Shown here piece after piece: positions 1 through 6,456 of a stretch of 8,404 nucleotides of DNA. Source of the stretch: Salinibacterium sp. (GTDB lineage: Bacteria; Actinomycetota; Actinomycetes; Actinomycetales; Microbacteriaceae). The stretch is from NCBI GenBank assembly GCA_025352485.1, contig JANXTJ010000175.1, forward strand, positions 1 through 8,404. Direction: 5' to 3'. How positions within the stretch are numbered: the first letter of the stretch is position 1; every line of letters starts with the position of its first letter. A program made the position numbers and the translations under genes. Below the pieces are notes generated by a model. The model made no database searches. It saw nothing but the letters and a program-made list of their open reading frames with translations, and had not been told where the DNA came from.

Positions 1-32
1 TACACGAGGCGCACCGCTGAGACTCGACGCTC

Positions 33-38
33 TACAGT
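33..38 (+). promoter_or_regulatory. Candidate -10 box (TACAGT) for a leaderless SGNH hydrolase mRNA
   Basis: TACAGT fits the actinobacterial -10 pattern TAnnnT and ends 6 bases before the GTG at 45. That would place transcription initiation on or next to the start codon. No Shine-Dalgarno sequence lies between hexamer and GTG, and I see no convincing -35. The same geometry recurs at five other genes in this window, which is the main reason to believe it. Confidence 0.5.
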
Positions 39-44
39 CGAAGA

Positions 45-653
45 GTGGGGATCCTCTTTGCCGCCGGCGGGCTGGTCGTGCTCGCCGGTGCCATCGCGCT
101 GTGGTGGCGCTGGCTGCGCGGGCGGCAGGCGCGCTGGCGCACTGAGCTGGCGGGCAGCATCCCGATCAACTCGAAGTTTTGGCGCACGGCCGCAGCGCAG
201 ACCGGCGACCTCCTTTATGTCGCGATCGGTGATTCAGCGGCACAGGGTATTGGCGCCAGTCGCCCCGACCACAGCTACGTTGGCGTGCTCGCGAAATACC
301 TGCGTGCCCGGCTCACGGCGGCCGACGATCCACGGACGCTGCGCGTGGTCAATCTCGCAATCTCCGGCGCCACGGTGAAGCTGGCTGTGCACTCCGAGCT
401 GCCGCAGCTCGCGGGGCTGGCGCCGGATCTGCTGACAGTCTGCATCGGAGCAAACGACATGGCGAACTGGGACGAACGGCGGTTCGAGCGCGACATCCGC
501 ACCCTGTTTGAGGCCCTCCCCGAGCACGCGATTGTGGCCGACCTGCCGAGTTTTTACGTCTTACCCGCCGAGAAGAATGTGCTCGTCGCGAATCGCATCC
601 TGCGCGCCGAAGCGGCCGATGCGGTCTCACCGTGGTGCCGCTGCACGCCCTGA
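45..653 (+). CDS. SGNH/GDSL-type esterase/lipase, N-terminal anchored, truncated by a frameshift
   Basis: Serine hydrolase of the SGNH (GDSL) superfamily, which cleaves ester or acyl bonds; the substrate cannot be told from sequence. Visible are a hydrophobic segment at residues 3-20, an arginine-rich stretch (22-32), block I GDSAAQG with nucleophile Ser64, the block II glycine in AISGAT (Gly108) and block III GAND with Asn137. The frame ends at residue 202 in an unrelated tail (from about Val194), before the catalytic Asp/His block, so this product should lack the catalytic histidine. The missing block is present one frame over, just downstream (623-787). GTG at 45 is the only usable start, because an in-frame TGA lies at 18-20 and no ATG/GTG/TTG falls between. 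The positive charges follow the membrane segment, so the catalytic domain may face the cytoplasm (inference). The family assignment is firm; whether the break is biological or a sequencing error is open. Confidence 0.8.
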   Translation: MGILFAAGGLVVLAGAIALWWRWLRGRQARWRTELAGSIPINSKFWRTAAAQTGDLLYVAIGDSAAQGIGASRPDHSYVGVLAKYLRARLTAADDPRTLRVVNLAISGATVKLAVHSELPQLAGLAPDLLTVCIGANDMANWDERRFERDIRTLFEALPEHAIVADLPSFYVLPAEKNVLVANRILRAEAADAVSPWCRCTP

Positions 654-787
654 CCAGACGACAGGGGCTGTGGGGCATGACGACGCAGTTCGCCGGCGAT
701 CTTTTCCACCCGAACGACCGCGGTTACCGCATTTGGGCCGCGGCCTTCCGGCCGGCTGTCGATGAACGACTGGCGCAACTCGGCTGA
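623..787 (+). pseudogene. Out-of-frame C-terminal remainder of the SGNH hydrolase
   Basis: This frame continues the hydrolase after the shift. It reads GLTVVPLHALTRRQ, then DLFHPNDRGY, which is the SGNH block V with catalytic Asp (698-700) and His (707-709), and ends in TGA at 785-787. It has no start or ribosome site of its own. Inserting one G in the GCGGT at 621-625 (giving GCG GGT, Ala-Gly) joins both parts into a continuous protein of about 247 residues, a normal length for a small anchored SGNH hydrolase. The good conservation of both halves means the lesion is recent or is a base-call error in a short G run. Confidence 0.75.
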
Positions 788-879
788 TTCGGTCGCGACT
801 CCCCGAAACCGGCGTCCGATGAGGCGGCCCCCGCGCATGGCCTACGCGCGCTGTCTGCGGCCTCGCCTACGCTGTGGCC
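788..879 (+). other. Intergenic gap between the SGNH hydrolase and radA
   Basis: About 90 bases with no credible gene. TTCGG (788-792) and CCGAA (803-807) could pair into a 5-bp hairpin just after the hydrolase stop, and GTCGCGAC (792-799) is a perfect 8-base palindrome within it. There is no T tract, so a terminator is not supported. GCCTACGC occurs twice (840-847 and 865-872); the second copy overlaps the proposed radA -10 box. Confidence 0.4.
868..873 (+). promoter_or_regulatory. Candidate -10 box (TACGCT) for leaderless radA
   Basis: TACGCT matches TAnnnT and ends 6 bases before the ATG at 880, so a transcript starting 6-7 bases downstream would begin on that ATG. This favours ATG 880 over the in-frame GTG at 874, which directly abuts the hexamer. 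No purine-rich ribosome site precedes either codon. No clear -35 is visible. Confidence 0.5.
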
Positions 880-2220
880 ATGGCCCGCACAATCACCCAA
901 TTTCGCTGCACCGAGTGCGGCTGGACGAGCCTGAAGTGGGCCGGGCGCTGCGGCGAATGCCAACAGTGGAACACCGTGGTCGACGTCACAGAGCCCACGG
1001 CACGCGTGACGGCGGTGCGCCCGACAAACGAAGCCCGCTCCATCACCGAGATCGGCGCCGAATCGGTCGCCTACTGGCCGAGCGGCATAGCCGAATTCGA
1101 CCGCGTGCTGGGCGGCGGCATCGTGCCGGGCGCGGCGATTTTGCTGAGCGGCGAGCCCGGCGTCGGCAAGTCGACACTGCTGCTGGAGGTCGCGTCGCGA
1201 GCCGCGGCATCCGGCCAGCGCGTGCTCTATGTCAGCGCGGAAGAGTCCGTCAGCCAGGTGCGACTGCGTGCCGAGCGCACCGGCGCACTGCAGCCCACGC
1301 TGTTCCTCGCCGCAGAGACCGATCTCGCCACGATCCTCGGCCAGATTGACCAAGTGTCGCCGCAACTGGTCATCGTCGATTCGGTGCAGACGGTCGCATC
1401 CGGGCTCACGGATGGGCTGGCTGGCGGCCCCTCGCAGGTGCGCGAAGTGGCCAGCACGCTGATCCGCGTCAGCAAAGACCGCAACCTGCCGGTACTTCTG
1501 GTGGGGCACGTCACCAAAGATGGCTCGATCGCGGGGCCGCGACTGCTCGAGCACCTCGTCGACGTGGTGCTGCAGTTCGAGGGCGATCGGCAAACATCAC
1601 TGCGCTTCGTGCGCGCCCACAAGAATCGCTTTGGGCCCACCGACGAGGTGGGCTGTTTCGAGATGACCGGGGATGGCATCGCAGAGGTGGCCGACCCGTC
1701 TGGGCTTTTTCTGTCGCGGGCGCGCACCCCCGTCAGCGGCACTTGCGTGACGATCGCTGTGGAGGGCCGACGCGCCCTTCCGGTGGAGGTCCAAGCCCTG
1801 ATTGTGAAGACGCAGGCTCCCCAACCGCGACGGGTAGTCAACGGGGTCGACTCCTCACGAGTGGCGATGCTGCTCGCGGTGCTCGAGCGCAGGGCTGGCC
1901 TGCCGCTGTCGGGATTCGATGTCTATGTATCGACCGTCGGCGGCATCCGGCTCACCGAACCCGGGGCGGATCTGGCGATCGCGCTGGCCATCGCCAGTGC
2001 CTTCAAAGACAAGGCGTTCCCGGTGACCCAAGCCGTGATGGGGGAGATCAGCCTCGCTGGCGAGATTCGGCCTGCATCGAACGCCAAGCAGCGGGTGGCC
2101 GAAGCCAAGCGACTCGGCTTTTCGAGCGTGATCGACTCGGACGCCGTGCACCTGCGCGAAGCGGTGCGGCTCGCGTTCCTCGGCTCCACCGCCGAGCGGA
2201 TCGAGATCCCCGACTTCTAG
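880..2220 (+). CDS. radA: DNA repair protein RadA (Sms)
   Basis: RadA is a RecA-like hexameric ATPase that promotes branch migration during homologous recombination and processes stalled forks in the cytoplasm. The 446-residue protein has the full architecture: a zinc finger CxxC-x10-CxxC (Cys10, 13, 24, 27); a RecA-fold core with Walker A GEPGVGKST (91-99) and Walker B LVIVDS (163-168); the RadA signature KNRFG (248-252); and a Lon-protease-like C-terminal domain (about 275-446, including GEISLAGEIRP). The Lon-type catalytic serine is absent at EPGADLA, as is usual for RadA, so this domain is structural rather than proteolytic. Length is typical. ATG 880 is chosen over GTG 874 because RadA proteins begin with a short basic MA-R/K stretch before TQF-x-C, and because the -10 spacing fits. 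It converges with the DUF2510 gene, with only 6 bases between the stops. Confidence 0.97.
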   Translation: MARTITQFRCTECGWTSLKWAGRCGECQQWNTVVDVTEPTARVTAVRPTNEARSITEIGAESVAYWPSGIAEFDRVLGGGIVPGAAILLSGEPGVGKSTLLLEVASRAAASGQRVLYVSAEESVSQVRLRAERTGALQPTLFLAAETDLATILGQIDQVSPQLVIVDSVQTVASGLTDGLAGGPSQVREVASTLIRVSKDRNLPVLLVGHVTKDGSIAGPRLLEHLVDVVLQFEGDRQTSLRFVRAHKNRFGPTDEVGCFEMTGDGIAEVADPSGLFLSRARTPVSGTCVTIAVEGRRALPVEVQALIVKTQAPQPRRVVNGVDSSRVAMLLAVLERRAGLPLSGFDVYVSTVGGIRLTEPGADLAIALAIASAFKDKAFPVTQAVMGEISLAGEIRPASNAKQRVAEAKRLGFSSVIDSDAVHLREAVRLAFLGSTAERIEIPDF

Positions 2221-2229
2221 GAACGCCTA
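2218..2229. other. Stop-to-stop palindrome TAGG-AACG-CCTA at the convergent gene ends
   Basis: The 12-base element is a 4-bp inverted repeat with a 4-base loop. It contains both stop codons: TAG of radA (2218-2220, + strand) and TAG of the DUF2510 gene (2227-2229, - strand). It is too short and too AT-poor downstream to call an intrinsic terminator. Its presence follows partly from two TAG stops facing each other. Confidence 0.3.
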
Positions 2230-3321
2230 CTTGTTGAGGCTGCCCGTCATGACGCTATTGCCCCAGTCTTCGACGCGCCAGCTGATCCAGCCGTTCTCGC
2301 GCTGAAGACTCACCAAGACGGAGTCGGTCTTGCCATCGGGGCTGGTGCGGATACAGCTGAAGTGTTCCGCGATTTTCAGCGGCGGGGCGGGGCACTGAAC
2401 GCTGATCGTGGCTCCGAGAGCCGCGGCATCCGCGACGATGGATTGCTCGGCTTCGGCTTGAAAGACCGCCGGGGCGAGGGAGATGACCAAGCCGGGAAAA
2501 ATCAGTACGGCGGCAAGAATGGCGCCGAGGCTTGTCGTCCACACCGCCAAGGGCGCAAAGCCGCGCCCCGTCTCGGTGAAGGTTCGCAGGGCGCGCGCGA
2601 TGAGATACGGCGGCTCACGCAGCAGCCCCCACCATGCCCAAGCGGGTTTTTTGTGGCCCCAGGTCTGCAACAGGAGGCGATCGTAGAAAGCGAAACCGAG
2701 TATTGCGACGTTGGCCAACACGGCGAGCGCCACGATCAGCGGATAGTTCGAGCTCAGGTTGAACACCAGCAGCATGAGCAGCAAAACGCCGAGCTGAATC
2801 GTCGGCATGAAGGCGATGACCCAGGAGGCGAAGGTGTAGGTGCGCATTCGCTTGGGCGCCCGCTCGGGCGCAACCTCGTCGGCCAGATCGCTCAGGGTGG
2901 ATGCCGCCGGCATCGCGTTTGTGTGCGAGGTCGCGCGCCGCGGCCCCGGGGTCTCGCCATCGCGCTCATCGCCGAGCGGCGGCTCCAGTTCCTTCAGCGT
3001 CATGGCCAGCAGCGGCTGGGCACTCAGCTCCTCTTGGTCGTCATCGATCTCAGTGTCGATGAGCGTTTCCGACTCACGCACACGGCCGGTCTCGCGGCGT
3101 TCACGATCACGCAGGTCGCGCCGCGAGGGAAGTTCGTTGTCGGCACCGTGTGGTCGATCGTCGTCGGCATGGGCCAGCCGGCTGGCGGGCTGGATGACGA
3201 TGGGCGCGCGCGCCTCTGAGGTGTGCTCTGTCCAGGCCTGGGCGTCCCACCAGCGCAACTGGGGTAGCCCCAGCGGATCCGGATACCACCCCGCGGGGAC
3301 GCCAAATTTCAAATCGTCCAC
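2227..3321 (-). CDS. DUF2510 membrane protein with DUF4333-like extracellular domain
   Basis: Protein of unknown function, 364 residues. The N-terminus (about 8-35, PAGWYPDPLG...RWWD...WT) is a DUF2510 domain, a short tryptophan-rich cytoplasmic module common in Actinobacteria. A long charged, low-complexity linker follows (36-160). Three hydrophobic helices come next: about 164-188, 193-213 and 259-285. The aromatic/basic loop between helices 2 and 3 (about 221-250) should be cytoplasmic, which puts the C-terminal about 80 residues outside. That tail has spaced cysteines (Cys310, Cys323) in a V-x-CP...F-x-C...G pattern ending near WISWRV, resembling DUF4333; this is a resemblance by eye only. 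The cysteines could form a disulfide. The start is GTG, 6 bases after a TAGCCT hexamer, with no Shine-Dalgarno. The gene stands alone, 81 bases beyond pabC. A sensory or envelope role is plausible but unproven. Confidence 0.88.
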   Translation of the reverse strand: MDDLKFGVPAGWYPDPLGLPQLRWWDAQAWTEHTSEARAPIVIQPASRLAHADDDRPHGADNELPSRRDLRDRERRETGRVRESETLIDTEIDDDQEELSAQPLLAMTLKELEPPLGDERDGETPGPRRATSHTNAMPAASTLSDLADEVAPERAPKRMRTYTFASWVIAFMPTIQLGVLLLMLLVFNLSSNYPLIVALAVLANVAILGFAFYDRLLLQTWGHKKPAWAWWGLLREPPYLIARALRTFTETGRGFAPLAVWTTSLGAILAAVLIFPGLVISLAPAVFQAEAEQSIVADAAALGATISVQCPAPPLKIAEHFSCIRTSPDGKTDSVLVSLQRENGWISWRVEDWGNSVMTGSLNK

Positions 3322-3327
3322 CCCAAC

Positions 3328-3333
3328 AGGCTA
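3328..3333 (-). promoter_or_regulatory. Candidate -10 box (TAGCCT) for the DUF2510 gene, leaderless
   Basis: On the - strand, TAGCCT is followed by six bases (GTTGGG) and then the GTG start at 3321-3319. The pattern and spacing match the other leaderless-type starts in the window. GGG directly touching GTG is too close to serve as a ribosome site. No good -35 is apparent. Confidence 0.5.
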
Positions 3334-3363
3334 ACCGGACACGTTTCGGATAGAAAGCGGGGT

Positions 3364-3405
3364 CTACCCTCTTGACACGCCCAATGCGGGGGGTAGCGGG
3401 TGTCA
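3364..3405 (-). other. Interleaved inverted repeats at the pabC 3' end (possible hairpin or pseudoknot)
   Basis: In - strand RNA the order is TGACAC (3405-3400, including the pabC TGA stop), CTACCC (3396-3391), GTGTCA (3378-3373), GGGTAG (3369-3364). The first arm pairs with the third and the second with the fourth, 6 bp each, so the pairs cross as in an H-type pseudoknot or act as two alternative hairpins. No U-tract follows, so a simple intrinsic terminator is not supported. Either chance or a transcription-end or regulatory structure is possible. Confidence 0.3.
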
Positions 3406-4293
3406 GTCGCGCAGTGCGCGGAGGTACTCGTTCATGCCCGCCGTGAGGACGGCATCGATGGCCAGCTTTTGCCCATCGAGCTCGCGCACGGGCGCGGCGA
3501 GCCTGACGCTGGAGACGAGCCAGACGGCATCCGCGGCCAGCAGCGTCTGGGGCGTTGCCAACTCGAACGCGGTTTCGAGGCCCAGCGATTGCGCGTACCG
3601 AAAGACATTCGCTTGGGTGGTGCCGTCAAGGATGCCCAAGCCGGTGCCAGGGGAGAGCAGCGTGTCGCCGCGGCGAAACACGACCGTAGAGGTCGGGCCT
3701 TCGAGTACGACGCCGTCGCTGGAGACGAAGATCACGTCATCGGCGCCCCGACGAACCGCTTCGCGTACGGCAGCCCGGTTGATGGCGTAGCTGAGCGTCT
3801 TGGCGCCGGCCAGTAGCCACGGGGAGCTCTGCTCGACATCGCGGCGGTAACCGCGGTCGAGCATGACCACCCGAATGCCCCGCGTTCGCTGCTCGGTGAA
3901 GTCACCGGAGACCGCGCCGTACGCCCACCCGGTGGGGCGGCCGTCACCCTCGATGCCGCGGGTGAGCACCGTCTTCACGAAGGATTCGGCCACCGGATCG
4001 AGCTCGGCGATGGTCGCCAAGATGGCGGCGCGCCACGCGTCGAGGTCGGGTTCGGGCAGTTCGAGAGCCGCCGCCGATTTCACGAAACGGCGAAGGTGAT
4101 GCTCGAGCGCCTGCGGAAACCCATCGCCCACGCTGATGGTCTCGAAGATGCCGTCGCCGCGGGTGGCCCCCAGGTCGAGTGCGCTGACCTGTGCGCTCTG
4201 CGGGTCGGCGAAGTGCCAGGCTGGCGCCCCGGGCAGATGCGCGGCGGCATCCCGTGACGGTCGGTTGAGGATGGTGAGTACGTCGCGGGTCAC
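3403..4293 (-). CDS. pabC: Aminodeoxychorismate lyase-like PLP class IV enzyme
   Basis: Fold-type IV pyridoxal-phosphate enzyme, 296 residues, the normal length for PabC. PabC splits 4-amino-4-deoxychorismate into pyruvate and p-aminobenzoate for folate synthesis in the cytoplasm. The visible signature elements are RGDGIFET (45-52, typical of PabC), the PLP-lysine in AGAKTLSY (Lys165), Glu198 in VLEGPTST (pairs with the PLP ring nitrogen in this family) and the phosphate-binding loop region near LDGTTQANV (222-230). Branched-chain aminotransferase and D-amino acid aminotransferase are relatives; the RGDGIFET form and size favour lyase, but substrate cannot be fixed without neighbouring pabA/B, which are absent here. 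The gene starts with GTG 27 bases after the MFS stop, preceded by an AGGA ribosome site, so it is probably co-transcribed with the MFS gene. Confidence 0.85.
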   Translation of the reverse strand: MTRDVLTILNRPSRDAAAHLPGAPAWHFADPQSAQVSALDLGATRGDGIFETISVGDGFPQALEHHLRRFVKSAAALELPEPDLDAWRAAILATIAELDPVAESFVKTVLTRGIEGDGRPTGWAYGAVSGDFTEQRTRGIRVVMLDRGYRRDVEQSSPWLLAGAKTLSYAINRAAVREAVRRGADDVIFVSSDGVVLEGPTSTVVFRRGDTLLSPGTGLGILDGTTQANVFRYAQSLGLETAFELATPQTLLAADAVWLVSSVRLAAPVRELDGQKLAIDAVLTAGMNEYLRALRD

Positions 4294-4300
4294 GAGTCAA

Positions 4301-4304
4301 TCCT
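4301..4304 (-). promoter_or_regulatory. pabC: Shine-Dalgarno AGGA before pabC
   Basis: On the - strand AGGA lies 7 bases before the GTG at 4293-4291, a normal ribosome-site spacing, and supports that start. It makes pabC the one gene here with an ordinary leadered or internal-cistron start. The overlapping hexamer CAGGAT (6 bases before GTG) is one mismatch from TAnnnT, so a weak internal leaderless promoter cannot be excluded. Confidence 0.5.
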
Positions 4305-4320
4305 GTCAGGCTTGGGGCTC

Positions 4321-5805
4321 TCAGACCCCGCGCTGCACGGGGATGCTCGCAGTGTCGTAGTTCTGGTTGCGGCGCGGGATGAACAGCGCAATGACGACAC
4401 CAGCGAGCACCACGACGGCGCCCATCGCGAAGACGATGGCGAACGCCTCCCGTGACGGCGTCGCCACGGCATCCGTGACGATGAGATGGGTAGAGAGGAT
4501 GACCCCGATCACGGTGGCCGACAGGGTGGAGCCGAGGGTGCGCATGACCGAGTTGAGGCCGTTCGCGGCGGCGGTCTCGCTCGGTGGAACCGCGCGCATG
4601 ATCAGGGTGGGCATGGCCGCGTAAGCGAACCCGATCCCGAGACCGGTGATCGTGGAGATGAGGACGACCTGCCAGACCTGATCGATGAAGAAGATGCCGA
4701 GCGTGAAGCCGATGGTGATGATCACGCCGCCGAGAATCAGGCTGGTGCGCGGCCCCCGCCGGTTCGTCAACCGAGCGGCGACCGGTGACATGACGAACAT
4801 CACGAGGCCGAGTGGCATGAGGCACAGGCTCGCCAGGATCAGGGGCAGCCCGAGGCCCACGTCGCTCGTGACCGGGGCTTCAAGAACGATGGGCAGCGCC
4901 GCGGTGATCACGAAGAACGCGAAACCCACCGAGATTGACGCGAGGTTGGTCAGGAGCACGGGCCGACGAGCCGCGACCCTCATATCGATGAGCGGGTTGG
5001 GTGCTCGCAGCTCGTAGAAGACCAACCCCACGAGCACGAGCACGCCACCGCCGAATAGTCCGATCGTGATGGCGCTGCCCCAGCCCCATTCGTTGCCCTT
5101 CGAGATGGCAAGCAAAATGCCGACCAGGCCGACCGCAAGACCCAGGGCTCCCGGTAGGTCGAAACGCCCGCCGGTGCGGAGCGTGCTTACCGGGATGATC
5201 GTGGCCACCAGCACAATCGCCACGAATCCGAACACGGTCGCGAGCCAGAACAGCACGTGCCAGTCGAAGTATTGGGCGATGGTTGCCGACAGCGGGAGGC
5301 CGAGTGCGCCACCGACGCCGAGTGTCGCGCTCACCAGGGCCACGGCTCCTCCGAGGTTTTTCGGGTGGATGACGTCTCGCAGAATGCTGATGCCTAGCGC
5401 GATCACACCGAGGCCGACGCCCTGCAGCACCCGCCCGATGACCATCGGCACGAGGGTGTCAGAGAGCGCCGAAATAATCGAGCCCGCGGCCATGATGCAC
5501 AGCAGCAGCAACACAATCCGGCGCTTGCCGTACATGTCACCGAGCCGCCCGCTGATCGGCGTGGTGATCGCAGCCGCAAGCAGGGTGGCGGTGAGCACCC
5601 AGGAGGCGTCGGCCTGAGTCGTGTTGAGCAGGTGTGGCAATTGCGGGATGACCGGCGTGACGAGGGTCTGCATGAAGGCGGCGATCAGGCCGGTGAGCGC
5701 CAGCGTGGCAATCATTGACCGGTCGCTGCGCACCCTGGTGAGGGAGCGCCGCTGCCGGGGGGTCAGAGACCCGAGGGTGCTGTCTTCGCTCAGGCCATCA
5801 GTCAC
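4321..5805 (-). CDS. MFS transporter, DHA2 (EmrB/QacA-type) drug:H+ antiporter family
   Basis: Inner-membrane exporter of 494 residues, consistent with a 14-helix DHA2 protein driven by proton exchange. It has a cytoplasmic N-terminal tail (1-30) with a basic PRQRR...RVR segment. MFS motif A follows as GRLGDMYGKRR (86-96, loop 2-3), then the motif B region with Arg125 (GRVLQGVGLG), and a motif C-like glycine-rich stretch GVGGALGLPLSATIAQ (163-178) followed by the DHA-type aromatic segment FDWHVLFW (180-187). The second half repeats the fold (about 284-476). The substrate is not predictable; export of toxic compounds or metabolites is the family role. No TetR or MarR regulator lies next to it in the window. 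The GTG start sits 7 bases after a TACCCT hexamer, in the 19-base gap after the upstream gene. pabC follows 27 bases later. Confidence 0.93.
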   Translation of the reverse strand: MTDGLSEDSTLGSLTPRQRRSLTRVRSDRSMIATLALTGLIAAFMQTLVTPVIPQLPHLLNTTQADASWVLTATLLAAAITTPISGRLGDMYGKRRIVLLLLCIMAAGSIISALSDTLVPMVIGRVLQGVGLGVIALGISILRDVIHPKNLGGAVALVSATLGVGGALGLPLSATIAQYFDWHVLFWLATVFGFVAIVLVATIIPVSTLRTGGRFDLPGALGLAVGLVGILLAISKGNEWGWGSAITIGLFGGGVLVLVGLVFYELRAPNPLIDMRVAARRPVLLTNLASISVGFAFFVITAALPIVLEAPVTSDVGLGLPLILASLCLMPLGLVMFVMSPVAARLTNRRGPRTSLILGGVIITIGFTLGIFFIDQVWQVVLISTITGLGIGFAYAAMPTLIMRAVPPSETAAANGLNSVMRTLGSTLSATVIGVILSTHLIVTDAVATPSREAFAIVFAMGAVVVLAGVVIALFIPRRNQNYDTASIPVQRGV

Positions 5806-5812
5806 TTACCCG

Positions 5813-5818
5813 AGGGTA
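5813..5818 (-). promoter_or_regulatory. Candidate -10 box (TACCCT) for the MFS gene, leaderless
   Basis: - strand TACCCT is followed by CGGGTAA (7 bases) and the GTG at 5805-5803. It lies in the 19-base gap after the stop of the upstream gene, so it would give the MFS-pabC pair its own promoter. Spacing is one base longer than at the other five sites but still within the usual -10 to start distance. Confidence 0.45.
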
Positions 5819-5824
5819 CCCCCG

Positions 5825-6442
5825 CTACTGGAGGATGAACTGTGGATCGTCAGATTTGACGCCATTGACGGTGACGAGCAAGTGGTAACTTGCGCCACCG
5901 GCCGTGACCGGGGTGCGGGGGGATGAGCAGGTCGTGGTGGAGGAACGAGTGCGGTCCCATGGCAGCACCGAACCGGCCTTGGGCACGAAGGGCTGCAGGA
6001 GAACGGTCGCAGCGACCGCACCGGTCTGGCAGTCTTTCGAGTTCCAGATCAGTTCAGCGCCACTGGTGATGTGGAATTCCTGCACATCGGAACCCGCGGC
6101 AAACGTGCAGGCCTCCGACGAGGTGTTCTTCAACGCGAACGTCAGCGCGGGATTGACTCCGGCCGCATAGCTATTCGAGTCAAGGGTCGCGGTGACGGTG
6201 ACCTTGGCGGGGTCACAGGCCTTCGCGTTTCCAGGGTTGGCCGCGGCGGAGGTCGAGGAATCGCCGGAGCCTGCGGCGCTGTGGCTCACCGCGGGAGTCG
6301 GTGTGGGGGCGCCGGAACCGGGCCGGGCCACGATGAGGATTACGATGAGGATTACGGCGGCCAGGCCGATCCCCACGACAAGACGACGGCGCCAGTAGAC
6401 CTTGGCCGACTGGGGGCCGACGGGGTTGCGGAAGGTCGACAT
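5825..6442 (-). CDS. Single-pass membrane protein with secreted four-cysteine beta-type domain, unknown function
   Basis: Hypothetical protein of 205 residues. A short cytoplasmic N-terminus with basic YWRRR (16-20) precedes one strong membrane helix (21-39), so the remainder should be outside. A flexible Ser/Ala/Thr/Pro/Gly-rich linker (40-73) leads to a folded domain (about 74-205) with Cys76, Cys112, Cys138 and Cys172, enough for two disulfides. The pattern FALKNTSSEACTF ... ELIWNSKDC ... LPWDRTRS ... YHLLVTV recalls immunoglobulin-like or BsuPI-type beta-sandwich domains of surface proteins, a guess from strand spacing and not a confirmed match. There is no lipobox cysteine at the helix end, so it is anchored by the helix, not as a lipoprotein. 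ATG start with a -10-like hexamer 6 bases upstream. It is flanked by genes on the same strand with gaps of 14 and 19 bases. Confidence 0.85.
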   Translation of the reverse strand: MSTFRNPVGPQSAKVYWRRRLVVGIGLAAVILIVILIVARPGSGAPTPTPAVSHSAAGSGDSSTSAAANPGNAKACDPAKVTVTATLDSNSYAAGVNPALTFALKNTSSEACTFAAGSDVQEFHITSGAELIWNSKDCQTGAVAATVLLQPFVPKAGSVLPWDRTRSSTTTCSSPRTPVTAGGASYHLLVTVNGVKSDDPQFILQ

Positions 6443-6448
6443 GAGGCA

Positions 6449-6454
6449 AGGGTA
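6449..6454 (-). promoter_or_regulatory. Candidate -10 box (TACCCT) for the four-cysteine membrane protein, leaderless
   Basis: - strand TACCCT, then TGCCTC (6 bases), then the ATG at 6442-6440. The hexamer is identical to the one before the MFS gene and falls in the 14-base gap just after the oxidoreductase stop. This suggests the gene is initiated independently despite the tight spacing. Confidence 0.5.
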
Positions 6455-6456
6455 AG

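Noticed and set aside
621..626. Programmed ribosomal frameshifting at the SGNH break
   Set aside because: No slippery heptamer or downstream structure is evident, and this family is not known to use frameshifting; deletion or base-call error is simpler.
788..807. TTCGG/CCGAA hairpin as an intrinsic terminator for the SGNH hydrolase
   Set aside because: The 5-bp stem is weak, its interior palindrome competes for the same bases, and there is no downstream T tract.
874..876. GTG 874 as the radA start
   Set aside because: It would add only two residues, abuts the -10-like hexamer, and gives an N-terminus less like other RadA proteins than ATG 880.
724..1593. Long - strand open frame (289 codons) opposite the hydrolase end and radA
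   Set aside because: It lies antisense to the conserved zinc-finger and RecA core of radA, has arginine/alanine/histidine-rich shadow composition and matches no domain I recognise; high GC keeps antisense frames open.
2362..3219. + strand open frame (285 codons) opposite the DUF2510 gene
   Set aside because: It is a shadow of the - strand gene, whose frame carries a DUF2510 domain and proper membrane helices; the + frame is low-complexity Gly/Arg/Gln sequence with no start signal.
3372..3399. TTGACA at 3372-3377 with TAGCGG at 3394-3399 as a + strand promoter
   Set aside because: The -10 lacks the final T of TAnnnT, no + strand gene follows, and the TTGACA is already explained as part of the inverted-repeat arm.
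3944..4825. - strand open frame (293 codons) spanning the pabC start and the MFS 3' end
   Set aside because: It is a histidine/arginine-rich alternate frame overlapping two well-supported genes on the same strand.
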